A DNA stretch of 45,465 nucleotides from Flavobacteriales bacterium (GTDB lineage: Bacteria > Bacteroidota > Bacteroidia > Flavobacteriales_F > PHOS-HE28), in NCBI GenBank assembly GCA_019912395.1, contig JAIOIH010000074.1, forward strand, positions 1 through 45,465. The letters are read 5' to 3'. The position numbers were made by a program, and so were the translations under genes. Below the pieces are notes generated by a model that had not been told where the DNA came from, did not search any database, and was given only the letters and a program-made list of their open reading frames with translations. Below, one piece after another: positions 1-8,269 of this stretch. Every line of letters begins with the position of its first letter. Position 1 is the stretch's first letter.

Positions 1-1
1 G

Positions 2-2917
2 GCCCCTTCCCCTGACGCGGGCAGCGACGGCAGCATCACGGTCTGTGACCAAGGTGCGGCGGTGAACCTGTTCAACTCCCTTGGCGGTTCGCCCGACATA
101 GGGGGCACATGGAGCGGCGGCCTTGTGGGCGGGATGTACGACCCTGCCGTACATGCACCCGGCGCGTTCACCTACACGGTGACGGGCACGGCCCCTTGCG
201 GCAGTGCAAGTGCCATCGTTACGGTATCCGAGACGGGCAGTCCCGACGCGGGCACGGACGGAGCGGTCACGGTCTGTGCCGACGGCGCGGCGATCGCCCT
301 CTTCGCGGAACTGGGCGGCAGCCCGGATGCCGGCGGCACGTGGAGCGGCAGCCTTGTCGGGGGGATGTTCGACCCGGCGGTGAACACTGGAGGAATCTAC
401 ATCTACACCCTTGATGCTACGCCCCCCTGCACGGGCGATCAATCCCAGGTGGAGGTCACGATCGCACCCGCCCCGGACGCGGGCACGGATGCGAACTTGA
501 CGGTGTGCGACCAAGGTGCTGCCACGAGCCTGCTGACGGCGCTTGGCACGCCTGACCCCGGCGGAAGTTGGAGCGGTCCGAGCACGGTGACTGGCGACCA
601 GTACGACCCTGCGACGATGAGCCCCGGAGATTACGTCTACACGGTGACGGGCACAGCGCCTTGCGGCAGTGCAAGTGCCACCGTTACGGTAACAGAGACG
701 GGCAGCCCGAACGCGGGCACCGATGGTGCTGTCACGGTCTGTGCCGACGGCGCGGCGATCGACCTCTTCGCGGAACTGGGCGGCAGCCCGGATGCCGGCG
801 GCACGTGGAGCGGCGGCCTTGTCGGCGGGATGTTCGACCCGGCGGTGAACACGGCAGGTACCTACACCTACACCTTGGATGCGACCCTGCCCTGCATGGA
901 TGCGAGCTCAGATGTAGTGGTGACCGTGGAAATCGCTCACAACCCCGGAACGAGTGCGGTGGATACCGCATGCACGGGAGATGGTCCGATCAACCTGTTC
1001 ACCCTGCTGGGCGGCAACCCGGACATCGGGGGAGAATGGATGGGACCGGATGGTTCCATGTCCGGTATCTTCGATCCTGCCAGTTCCACTCAAGGAACCT
1101 ACACCTACCAGTTCATAGGCGGTGCTTGTGCAGATGTTTCAGCCACGGTGCAGATGACCGTGTTAGCGGGGCCGAATGCAGGTCAGGACAATGCCGTAGC
1201 CCTCTGTGATGCGGGCCCATCGGTGAACCTCTTCGGGATGTTGGCCGGAAGTCCGCAGCCAGGGGGAACATGGACCGGTCCGGATGGAGCACCGGTTTCA
1301 CCTTTGATCTCTCCGGCTTCGGCAGCCGTGGGGCCCTATGAATACACCGTGACCGGAAATGCTTCATGCCCTGATGCCAGTGCGGTGGTCACTGTCTCGA
1401 TCAGCGAGTCCGTGGACGCTGGCGCGAACGGAGCACTGAGCGTGTGCAGCGATGGGGCTCCGGTGGCGCTCTTCGGCGAACTGGAAGGCACCCCCGATGC
1501 GGGAGGCACGTGGACCATGCCGCCCAACAATGCCCCCTTCAATGGCGTGCTTGATCCGGCCATGGACCCCTCAGGCGCGTACATCTATACCGTGCAGGGC
1601 ATGGCTCCCTGCCCTGCGGCCAGTGCCCAGGTGAATGTGGTGGTGGTTCAAGCTCCGGATGCGGGCAATGATACCACTGCTGCCCTGTGCAGTTCCAGTG
1701 CAGCGGTGAATATGCTGAACTTGTTGGGCGGCACACCGGACCCGGGCGGCTCCTGGACCGATCCGGATGGAAATAGCACCTCGGCATCCTTTGACCCCGG
1801 CACCTCCATGCCCGGACTTTATCGCTATGTGGTACCGGTCGTGGCCAATTGTTCCTCGGACGTTGCCACCTTGGACATCACCGTTGCCATGGCGGCCCAG
1901 GCCGGTGGAAATGGTGATACCACGCTGTGCTCCAGTGCCGACCCCTTCCAGTTGGGTCCCCTGCTCAGCGGAACGCCCGATCCGGGTGGAACATGGTCCG
2001 GACCAAGCGGTATCGACGTGGACGGGACCCTGGATCCCGCCACGGCCTCCAGCGGTGCGTACATCTATACCGTCACCGCGCCGACCCCCTGCCCGCAAGT
2101 CATGGCAGCGGTGCAGGTCACGATCACCCCCGTGCCTGTTGTCGCGCCTTCCTTCACCATGACGGAAGGCTGTGTGCCCGTAGCAGTCACTTTCAGCAGC
2201 GGCTATACCGGCAATGCCTCGTGTTTCTGGGATTTCGGGAATGGCACGGATACCACCAACTGCGGTCCGATCACCGTGATCTATGACCAGCCGGGGAATT
2301 ACCTCGTCCAGTTCACCGCCGATCCCGGGAACGGATGCGCTGTTACCGCGACCACGGACCAGATCGTGCGGGTGTTCGATAAGCCCACCGCAGCGTTCTC
2401 CATTGTCGGAAGCAACACCAGTACCCACAACCCCGTCGCTGCTTTTGACAACCTGAGCGTGGGAGCGAGCCAATACCTCTGGGACTTCGGCGGCGTGGGT
2501 ACGTCCACGGCCGAGGACCCGCAGTTCACATTCCCGTACGAGGTGGAGGATATCTACCCCATCTGCCTGATCGCCTACGCGGCACCCTCTTGCGCGGACA
2601 CCATCTGTGCCGACCTTCTGGTCCCGGCCAGTGCAGCGGTCTTTACCGCCAATGCGTTCACCCCGGACGGGGATGGGATAAACGATGAATTCGCACCGGT
2701 TTCCAGCAACCTCGATCCCAATGATTACTTCTTCATCGTCATGGACCGTTGGGGAAAGGCCGTCTTCTCCACCGAGGACATGAACGCCAAGTGGGATGGC
2801 AATTTCGGCAATGGCACCCCGGCCCCCGTTGGTGTGTACGTGTGGAAGCTCGTCGGGCAGGACATGATCGCCCACACGAGGTTCGAGCATATCGGCCATG
2901 TGACCATCGTTCGCTAA
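2..2917 (+). CDS. Secreted repeat protein with type B T9SS sorting domain (5' partial)
   Basis: The reading frame is open from the left edge, so the N-terminus lies outside the window. The visible part has about nine tandem repeats of roughly 78 residues (to about base 2135). Each contains a VTVC-DGA-LF-L-G-P-GGTW pattern, then a FDPA and YTYTV strand, with conserved Cys pairs, which fits an Ig-like beta sandwich. Two PKD-like segments follow (WDFGNGTDT near base 2230 and YLWDFGGVG near 2475). The last 90 or so residues (from base 2639) match the gliding motility/T9SS type B sorting domain: FTPDGDGINDEF, then DRWGKAVF, KWDGNF and VGVYVWKL. Such proteins are exported through the T9SS and held at or released from the cell surface; adhesin or matrix functions are common in the family. 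Two adjacent repeats have been duplicated as a 465-base block. The exact role is unknown. Confidence 0.9.
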   Translation, partial: APSPDAGSDGSITVCDQGAAVNLFNSLGGSPDIGGTWSGGLVGGMYDPAVHAPGAFTYTVTGTAPCGSASAIVTVSETGSPDAGTDGAVTVCADGAAIALFAELGGSPDAGGTWSGSLVGGMFDPAVNTGGIYIYTLDATPPCTGDQSQVEVTIAPAPDAGTDANLTVCDQGAATSLLTALGTPDPGGSWSGPSTVTGDQYDPATMSPGDYVYTVTGTAPCGSASATVTVTETGSPNAGTDGAVTVCADGAAIDLFAELGGSPDAGGTWSGGLVGGMFDPAVNTAGTYTYTLDATLPCMDASSDVVVTVEIAHNPGTSAVDTACTGDGPINLFTLLGGNPDIGGEWMGPDGSMSGIFDPASSTQGTYTYQFIGGACADVSATVQMTVLAGPNAGQDNAVALCDAGPSVNLFGMLAGSPQPGGTWTGPDGAPVSPLISPASAAVGPYEYTVTGNASCPDASAVVTVSISESVDAGANGALSVCSDGAPVALFGELEGTPDAGGTWTMPPNNAPFNGVLDPAMDPSGAYIYTVQGMAPCPAASAQVNVVVVQAPDAGNDTTAALCSSSAAVNMLNLLGGTPDPGGSWTDPDGNSTSASFDPGTSMPGLYRYVVPVVANCSSDVATLDITVAMAAQAGGNGDTTLCSSADPFQLGPLLSGTPDPGGTWSGPSGIDVDGTLDPATASSGAYIYTVTAPTPCPQVMAAVQVTITPVPVVAPSFTMTEGCVPVAVTFSSGYTGNASCFWDFGNGTDTTNCGPITVIYDQPGNYLVQFTADPGNGCAVTATTDQIVRVFDKPTAAFSIVGSNTSTHNPVAAFDNLSVGASQYLWDFGGVGTSTAEDPQFTFPYEVEDIYPICLIAYAAPSCADTICADLLVPASAAVFTANAFTPDGDGINDEFAPVSSNLDPNDYFFIVMDRWGKAVFSTEDMNAKWDGNFGNGTPAPVGVYVWKLVGQDMIAHTRFEHIGHVTIVR
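239..868 (+). repeat. 465-base period internal duplication within the repeat array
   Basis: The segment starting gtcacggtctgtgccgacgg occurs at 266 and again at 731, exactly 465 bases (155 codons, two protein repeats) later. Both copies continue nearly identical through the codons for the following FAELGGSPDAGGTWSG stretch. The preceding repeat end (gcggcagtgcaagtgcca) is likewise shared at about 200 and 663. The remaining repeats are far more diverged, so this is a recent two-repeat duplication. Confidence 0.85.
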
Positions 2918-2943
2918 GACGGGTCCATCCGGCGATTTTCCGC

Positions 2944-2951
2944 CACCTTTG
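2944..2951 (+). promoter_or_regulatory. Bacteroidota -7 element (CACCTTTG)
   Basis: The sequence CACCTTTG resembles the Bacteroidota -7 consensus TAnnTTTG and lies 18 bases before the ATG at 2970. It probably drives the glycosyltransferase-pyrC-DUF4296 operon. Confidence 0.5.
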
Positions 2952-2969
2952 CGGCCGTCCGAACTTTCC

Positions 2970-3710
2970 ATGAGCGAGCGCTTGGTAATTATCCCCACGT
3001 ACAACGAGAAGGAGAATATCCGCGACATCATCACGCATGTGCTGGGCTTGCAGCCCGAATTCCATGTGCTGGTGGTGGATGATGGATCGCCGGACGGCAC
3101 GGCGGACATCGTTCGGGATGTTCAGCAGAAGGAACCTCAACGCGTTCATCTGCTGGAGCGGAAGGGCAAGCTCGGCCTGGGCACCGCCTATATCGCAGGT
3201 TTCAAGTGGGCGCTGGAACGGAACTACGGGTTCATCTTCGAGATGGACGCCGACTTCAGCCACGACCCGAACGACCTTTTACGGCTCTACGCAGCCTGCG
3301 CTGAAGGAGGTGCCGACATGAGCGTGGGCTCGCGATACGTCAAGGGCGGCCGGGTCAGCGATTGGGCCTGGAACCGCGTGCTGCTGAGCTGGTGCGCCTC
3401 ATTGTACGTGCGCCTCGTGCTCTGGATGAAGGTGCGCGACACCACAGCGGGCTTCGTATGCTACCGGGCGAACACCTTGCGCGCCTTGCCTTTGGACCAG
3501 ATCCGCTTCATCGGCTATGCCTTTCAGATCGAGATGAAATACCGCGTGAAGATCGCAGGGTTCCGCATCCAGGAGGTGCCCATCACCTTCAAGGACCGGG
3601 TGAAGGGAAAGAGCAAGATGAGCGCCAACATCTTTCATGAGGCCTTCCTCGGGGTGCTCATGATGCGGACCACGATCAGATCAGGTCAAAATGCACCGAT
3701 CCGATCATGA
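2970..3710 (+). CDS. Polyprenol-phosphate mannosyltransferase-like GT2 enzyme
   Basis: A 246-residue family 2 glycosyltransferase of the DPM1/polyprenol monophosphomannose synthase type, predicted to move a sugar from a nucleotide donor to polyprenyl phosphate at the inner membrane face. Visible motifs are PTYNEKENI (residues 9-17), VDDGSPDGT (36-44) and the metal-binding DxD region MDADFSHDP (92-100). It has the length of the short DPM1 form without added membrane helices. The ATG at 2970 was chosen over an in-frame TTG at 2949 because the protein alignment starts at SERLVIIPTYNE. The stop overlaps the ATG of the dihydroorotase gene by four bases (ATGA), so the two are translationally coupled. 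The exact sugar is inferred from family, not shown. Confidence 0.88.
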   Translation: MSERLVIIPTYNEKENIRDIITHVLGLQPEFHVLVVDDGSPDGTADIVRDVQQKEPQRVHLLERKGKLGLGTAYIAGFKWALERNYGFIFEMDADFSHDPNDLLRLYAACAEGGADMSVGSRYVKGGRVSDWAWNRVLLSWCASLYVRLVLWMKVRDTTAGFVCYRANTLRALPLDQIRFIGYAFQIEMKYRVKIAGFRIQEVPITFKDRVKGKSKMSANIFHEAFLGVLMMRTTIRSGQNAPIRS

Positions 3711-5044
3711 ACAGCTGGCTGCTTCGCGATGTCCTGGTGGTGAATGAAGGCCAGGTAGTGCCAGCGGACGTGTTGGTGCGCGACGGCTTTATCGAGCATC
3801 TGGCCACCGATGGCATCGGCAGTGCGAAGGGCGTGAAGGAATTGGATGCAAAGGGCAGGCACTTGCTTCCCGGGGCCATCGACGACCAGGTCCATTTCCG
3901 CGAGCCGGGGCTCACCCACAAGGAGGATATCGCCCACGGTTCCGAGGCGGCGGTGGCCGGTGGCATCACCACCTTCATGGAGATGCCCAATACCGTTCCA
4001 CAGACATTGACGCAGAAACTGTTGGAGCAGAAGTACGCCATGGGTGCCGCTTCCAGCGTGGCGAACTACTCCTTCTACATGGGGGCCAGCAATACCAACG
4101 TGGATGAAGTGCTCCGCACCGATCCGAGGACCGTATGCGGGCTGAAGGCCTTCTTGGGGAGCAGCACCGGGAACATGCTGGTGGACAACCCGGAAACGCT
4201 GGACCGCCTGTTCAGGGAGGCCCACCTGATACTCGCGATCCACGCGGAGGACGAACCCGTGATCCGGAAGAACATGGCAGCGGCGGTGGCGCGATTTGGC
4301 GAGGATATTCCCTTGGAGCAACATCCGCGGATCCGCAGCGCCGAGGCCTGCTGGCGATCATCGAGCAACGCAGTGGCCTTGGCGAGGAAGCACGGTACAC
4401 GCTTGCATGTGCTCCACATCAGCACGGCGCGGGAGCTGGAACTCTTTGCACCCGGTTCGTTGGAGGGGAAGCACATCACGGCGGAAGCCTGCGTACATCA
4501 CCTTTGGTTCACTGATGCGGAGTACGCTACCAAGAGATCACTGATCAAATGGAACCCAGCGGTGAAGACCGTGGAGGACCGCGATGCCATTCGCCAGGCG
4601 GTGAAGGACGGTCGTATTGATGTGGTGGCCACGGACCATGCGCCGCACACCATCGAGGAGAAGGAGCAACGCTATGCGCAATGCCCGAGCGGCGGCCCCT
4701 TGGTGCAGCATGCGCTGTCGGCCATGCTGGAGCTGATGCACCAAGGGGTGTTCACCCTTGAGGAAGTCGTGGAGAAAATGTGCCACGCACCGGCACGCCT
4801 GTTCCAAGTGAAGGATCGCGGTTTCATTCGCGAAGGCCAGCATGCGGACCTTGTTCTGGTGGACCTCGATGCACCTTGGACCGTGACCAAGGACAATCTC
4901 TTGTACAAATGTGGCTGGTCACCATTCGAGAGCCAGCGTTTCCGTTCGCGCGTTATGCGCACCTGGGTGAACGGTCAGCTTGTATACAGCGATGGTGAAG
5001 TGGACCGTTCGGTGCGTGGAATGCGTGCGATCTTCGATCGATGA
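3707..5044 (+). CDS. pyrC: Dihydroorotase (Bacteroidota type)
   Basis: A 445-residue amidohydrolase catalysing reversible cyclisation of carbamoyl-aspartate to dihydroorotate in pyrimidine synthesis. The metal-site segment reads DDQVHFREPG (residues 59-68). The first His of the usual HxH pair is Gln, as I recall is usual for the Bacteroidota form. HVLHIS (about 233) and ATDHAPHT (about 308) supply further metal and catalytic residues. Length fits the class I family. It overlaps the upstream glycosyltransferase by four bases and the downstream DUF4296 gene by four bases (ATGA at 5041), giving a tight three-gene operon. Confidence 0.93.
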   Translation: MNSWLLRDVLVVNEGQVVPADVLVRDGFIEHLATDGIGSAKGVKELDAKGRHLLPGAIDDQVHFREPGLTHKEDIAHGSEAAVAGGITTFMEMPNTVPQTLTQKLLEQKYAMGAASSVANYSFYMGASNTNVDEVLRTDPRTVCGLKAFLGSSTGNMLVDNPETLDRLFREAHLILAIHAEDEPVIRKNMAAAVARFGEDIPLEQHPRIRSAEACWRSSSNAVALARKHGTRLHVLHISTARELELFAPGSLEGKHITAEACVHHLWFTDAEYATKRSLIKWNPAVKTVEDRDAIRQAVKDGRIDVVATDHAPHTIEEKEQRYAQCPSGGPLVQHALSAMLELMHQGVFTLEEVVEKMCHAPARLFQVKDRGFIREGQHADLVLVDLDAPWTVTKDNLLYKCGWSPFESQRFRSRVMRTWVNGQLVYSDGEVDRSVRGMRAIFDR

Positions 5045-5379
5045 GGAACATCGCAGCGATCCCTCTGGTGCTTCTTGCCGTGGCTTGCGGAAGAGGAGAG
5101 GCCCCCGTGGACGCCCCGTTGGACCAGCACAAGTTCGAACAGGTGCTTGCCGGGTCACTGCTGATCGAAGCGCGCCTGAGCCACGAGATACAGGTGGACA
5201 AGCGCGGTGACAGCCCCGCCACCACCTACTATCAGGACCTGTTCAAGGAACAAGGGGTGACGGAAGCCGATTTCCGCGCCACCTACGATGCTTACCTGAA
5301 GCGCCCGGAAGAGCTGAAGAAGGTCTACCAGAACGTGCTGAACGACTTGCAGCAGCGCGCGGACAGCACCAAACAGTAA
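5041..5379 (+). CDS. DUF4296 lipoprotein
   Basis: A 112-residue predicted lipoprotein. The N-terminus MRNIAAIPLVLLAVAC has a short hydrophobic core and a lipobox ending at Cys16, so it should be lipidated and sit in the periplasm or outer membrane. The rest is helical, with YYQDLFKEQGVTEADFRATYDAYL resembling the DUF4296 core, where a conserved helix pair follows the YY. Function is unknown. In Bacteroidota this family is commonly found next to pyrC and the polyprenol glycosyltransferase, as here, which supports the call. The ATG overlaps the pyrC stop. Confidence 0.75.
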   Translation: MRNIAAIPLVLLAVACGRGEAPVDAPLDQHKFEQVLAGSLLIEARLSHEIQVDKRGDSPATTYYQDLFKEQGVTEADFRATYDAYLKRPEELKKVYQNVLNDLQQRADSTKQ

Positions 5380-5394
5380 TGATCCATGGAGGTC

Positions 5395-5603
5395 ATCGCG
5401 TCCAGAACGAAATCTGCGTAATTGGGCTAAAATCTGCGGAAAAAAACAAGACCACTACCTACAGCGATCGCAACCCGCAACCCGCAACCCGCAACCCGCA
5501 ACTCTTCCAACACATTTGCACTCAATCCGCGAAAATTGGGCTCAGATCTGCGGAAAAGCCACTCTGCGCTCTCTGCGGTAAAAATCGGCATCTGCGGTGA
5601 ATC
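5395..5603. repeat. Intergenic low-complexity repeat region (TCTGCGGAAA words and CCGCAAC heptamers)
   Basis: This spacer has no credible gene. It holds repeated words: aaatctgcg at about 5409 and 5431, tctgcggaaaa at about 5434 and 5548, and ctctgcgctctctgcggtaaaaa near 5562. There is also a run of five 7-base units (cgcaacc) at 5469-5503. It lies between the convergent ends of the DUF4296 gene and the epimerase gene. The phrasing is typical of intergenic repeats scattered through many Bacteroidota genomes. Confidence 0.75.
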
Positions 5604-6599
5604 TCATCCGAGGAACCCCGCCACGTTCGCCACCGCCTCCTCGGTGGACCGGAAGCGCATGCCAAGCAGCTTTTCCGCCTTGGACCCATCGTAGTGCCGG
5701 ATCCGTGAGGCCGTTCGCGCCGTATGGCGGGTGATCAACGGCCTGCCGCCGAATGCCGTCCGCACGGATTCCGCGCGCCAGCCCAATTCCAGCGCCCACG
5801 CCGGAAGCTCCACTGAAGGTGCGGGCTTTCCCGCGCTCCGTGCGATCAAGGTGAACAGCTTGCGGTAACTGATCTCCTCCCCGATCAACAAATAGCGTTC
5901 ACCGGTGGTGCCCTCTTCGACCAGGCGGATCATCGCCGTGGCCACGTCGCGTGCATCCACCACGGCATTCGTGCCGCCGGGGAAAAGGAGTGAACCTTTG
6001 CGTACACGTGCGATCATCGTCATGGTACTGCGCCCCGGAATTCCGGGCCCGATCACCACGCAGGGGTTCACCATCACCGCGTCCAGTCCTTCGGCGATGC
6101 CGCGATGCACCTCCAATTCCGCGTCCGCCTTGCTGATGGCATAACCCGAAGAATGCTCGTCCTGCACGAAGGGCTTGGTCTCATCTCCCGTTCCTCCATC
6201 CAGACCTCCTCCGATGGTGGCCGTGGAACTCACATGGCAAAGGCGCTTCACGCCGGTCTCCAGTGCGGCATCCACCACATTGGCCGTGCCGTCCACATTG
6301 GTGCGTTGCAGATCATGCGCATCGCGAGGGTCGAAGGAGACCAAAGCGGCACAATGGTGGACGTGCTCCACCTCGTGCATGGCATCCCGAAGCGCATCGG
6401 CATCGAAGAGGTCGCCCTCCACCCACTGGATCCGGTGGAAGCGTTCGGAACCATCGGGGTGGTAATGCCTCAGGATCTGCTCCACGATGGCGCTATCACT
6501 GCCCTTCCGGCGCAACGCACGCACGGCGCGACCTTGCGACAGCAGTGCGTCCAGCACGTGGGCACCCACGATACCCGTTCCTCCGGTCACAAGGTCCAT
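5604..6599 (-). CDS. NAD(P)-dependent epimerase/dehydratase (extended SDR)
   Basis: A 331-residue extended short-chain dehydrogenase. The Rossmann nucleotide site is TGGTGIVG at residues 5-12. The catalytic triad region shows HVSSTATIG (about 122-130) and the YxxxK pair as Y153 and K157 (GYAISKADAE). It resembles dihydroflavonol reductase-like or 3-beta-HSD-like SDRs acting on nucleotide sugars, steroids or flavonols; the substrate cannot be told from sequence. The ATG at 6599 is preferred to an in-frame upstream start at 6668 because the Rossmann strand begins there and a TTCG -7-like element ends seven bases upstream. It faces the pyrC operon tail to tail; in relatives a gene of this type often sits in that cluster. 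Confidence 0.85.
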   Translation of the reverse strand: MDLVTGGTGIVGAHVLDALLSQGRAVRALRRKGSDSAIVEQILRHYHPDGSERFHRIQWVEGDLFDADALRDAMHEVEHVHHCAALVSFDPRDAHDLQRTNVDGTANVVDAALETGVKRLCHVSSTATIGGGLDGGTGDETKPFVQDEHSSGYAISKADAELEVHRGIAEGLDAVMVNPCVVIGPGIPGRSTMTMIARVRKGSLLFPGGTNAVVDARDVATAMIRLVEEGTTGERYLLIGEEISYRKLFTLIARSAGKPAPSVELPAWALELGWRAESVRTAFGGRPLITRHTARTASRIRHYDGSKAEKLLGMRFRSTEEAVANVAGFLG

Positions 6600-6779
6600 C
6601 TGAGCGCGAATTGGCGCGGTGCAAGTTATTGACCTCCACTGGAGATAGTCGGCTCCAAGCACATGCATTTCTTTGCGTCCGATTTATCGGACCTTTGCGT
6701 CCTTTGCGTTTTGGCGGTAAAAAACTGAGCGGTCATCTGGACATCGGTTCTTTGCGTCCTTTGCGCTCCTTGCGGTCTA
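6600..6779 (+). repeat. CTTTGCGTCCTTTGCG intergenic repeats before tyrS
   Basis: Two direct copies of a phrase built on ctttgcgtcctttgcg occur at about 6693-6709 and 6752-6768, the second running into ccttgcggtcta directly before the tyrS start. A perfect 7-base inverted repeat, gtccgat/atcggac with a 2-base loop, lies at 6677-6692. The words contain repeated TTTG, the core of the Bacteroidota -7 element, so the repeat may supply the tyrS promoter. No gene is visible. Confidence 0.7.
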
Positions 6780-8066
6780 ATGAACATGGCGATCACCAAT
6801 TTTGTGGAAGAGCTTCGCTGGAGAGGGTTGTTGCAGGACAGCACGCCCGGCGCGGAAGAGCACCTGCTGAAAGGCCCGGCCAGCGGTTACATCGGCTTCG
6901 ATCCCACGGCGGATTCGCTCCATGTGGGCAACCTCGTGCAGATCATGATCCTGGTGCATTTCCAGCGCTGCGGCCATAAGCCGGTGGCCTTGGTGGGCGG
7001 GGCCACGGGCATGGTGGGCGATCCCAGCGGGAAGAAAAGCGAGCGCAACCTGCTCGACGAGGACGCGCTGCGCCACAACCAGGCCTGCGTGAAAAAGCAA
7101 CTGGAGCGCTTCCTGGATTTCCACCACGGCCCCAATCCGGCACGCTTGGTGAACAACTACGATTGGTTCAAGGACATGGGCTTCCTGCGCTTCATCCGCG
7201 AAGTGGGCAAGCACATCACGGTGAACTACATGCTGGCAAAGGACAGCGTGAAGAGCCGCTTGGAGTCCGGCCTTTCGTTCACGGAGTTCAGCTACCAGTT
7301 GGTGCAGGGCTATGACTATTGGTGGCTGAACCAGCACGAGGGCTGCACGGTACAGATGGGAGGCAGCGACCAATGGGGCAACATCACCACCGGCACGGAG
7401 CTGATCCGGCGCATGGGCGGCAACGAGGCTTATGCGATCACCACCCCGCTGCTCACCAAGGCCGACGGGAGCAAGTTCGGGAAAAGTGAAAGCGGCAACG
7501 TATGGTTGGATGCCGAGCGCACGTCACCGTACAAATTCTATCAATTCTGGCTGAATGCCAGTGACGTGGACGCGGCGAAGTTTGCCGCCATCTTCACACC
7601 GTGGGCGCAGGAAAAGGTGGTGGCCTTGATCGCTGAACATGCAAAGGCACCGCATGAACGGAAATTGCAGAAAGCGGTAGCGGCCCATATCACAACACTG
7701 GTCCATGGAGCGGGGGAACTGAACGCGGCGGTACAAGCAAGTGCGATCCTTTTCGGCAATTCCACGGATGGTCTGGAAACGCTCAGCGAGAAGCAATGGC
7801 TCGACGTGTTCGATGGTGTTCCGCAGGCGGAAATACCGCACGGAACCTTCATTACGGGTATCGGGATCGTCGATCTGCTTAGCGATAGCACTGGTTTCCT
7901 CGCATCCAAGGGCGAGGCCAAGCGCGCGCTGAAGGAAGGCAGCATCAGCGTGAACAAGGTGAAGGCGGGGGAGGACCGTACCGTGAACGCGGACGACCTG
8001 ATCGCCGGCAAGTTCATCCTGCTGCAGCGTGGCAGGAAGAACTACTTCTTGGTGAAGGCGGTGTAA
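6780..8066 (+). CDS. tyrS: Tyrosyl-tRNA synthetase
   Basis: A 428-residue class I aminoacyl-tRNA synthetase that charges tRNA-Tyr. The HIGH-like motif is HVGN (residues 48-51) after GFDPTADSL. The tyrosine pocket region has [16 protein letters not shown], followed by [10 protein letters not shown]. The KMSKS-like motif is KFGKS (about 232-236). A C-terminal S4 RNA-binding domain spans about residues 360-428 ([15 protein letters not shown]). Length is normal for the bacterial TyrRS-1 type. The start may be the ATG at 6780 or the ATG two codons later at 6786; the gene begins immediately after a TTTGCG repeat. Confidence 0.96.
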   Translation: MNMAITNFVEELRWRGLLQDSTPGAEEHLLKGPASGYIGFDPTADSLHVGNLVQIMILVHFQRCGHKPVALVGGATGMVGDPSGKKSERNLLDEDALRHNQACVKKQLERFLDFHHGPNPARLVNNYDWFKDMGFLRFIREVGKHITVNYMLAKDSVKSRLESGLSFTEFSYQLVQGYDYWWLNQHEGCTVQMGGSDQWGNITTGTELIRRMGGNEAYAITTPLLTKADGSKFGKSESGNVWLDAERTSPYKFYQFWLNASDVDAAKFAAIFTPWAQEKVVALIAEHAKAPHERKLQKAVAAHITTLVHGAGELNAAVQASAILFGNSTDGLETLSEKQWLDVFDGVPQAEIPHGTFITGIGIVDLLSDSTGFLASKGEAKRALKEGSISVNKVKAGEDRTVNADDLIAGKFILLQRGRKNYFLVKAV

Positions 8067-8269
8067 AGAGGCCCCAGCCGCGTGGTAGCTATTCGGTCTC
8101 CCCTAGGCGACCTTCATCAAAATTGCGTTCACGTTCTGGTGGCACCTTGGCGATTTCTTCTGCTGCGTTGCATTTCCGTTGCGCTCGTTGCGGTTCACCT
8201 TCCCTGTGGCTGTTCAACCCCAGATCCAATTTGCATTTCTCCGCGCCTCCGCGCCCAACCTCCAACACC
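8067..8269. other. Intergenic spacer with repeat-like words
   Basis: About 200 bases between the convergent tyrS and acyl-protein synthetase genes. It contains gcatttccgttgcgctcgtt and ctccgcgcctccgcgccc, which resemble the tyrS-upstream repeat vocabulary. I see no credible coding sequence or clear terminator hairpin. Confidence 0.4.

Noticed and set aside
1571-3109. A 512-codon open frame on the minus strand across the repeat protein
   Set aside because: It runs antisense to a protein with clear repeats, PKD segments and a T9SS sorting domain, and its translation has no domain likeness. Long antisense frames are expected in GC-rich coding DNA.
5379-5600. A 73-codon plus-strand frame after the DUF4296 gene
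   Set aside because: It consists of repeat phrases with no protein-like pattern.
6626-6844. A minus-strand frame reading AKTQRTQRS
   Set aside because: This peptide is the typical spurious translation of the CTTTGCGTCC repeat and overlaps the tyrS start.
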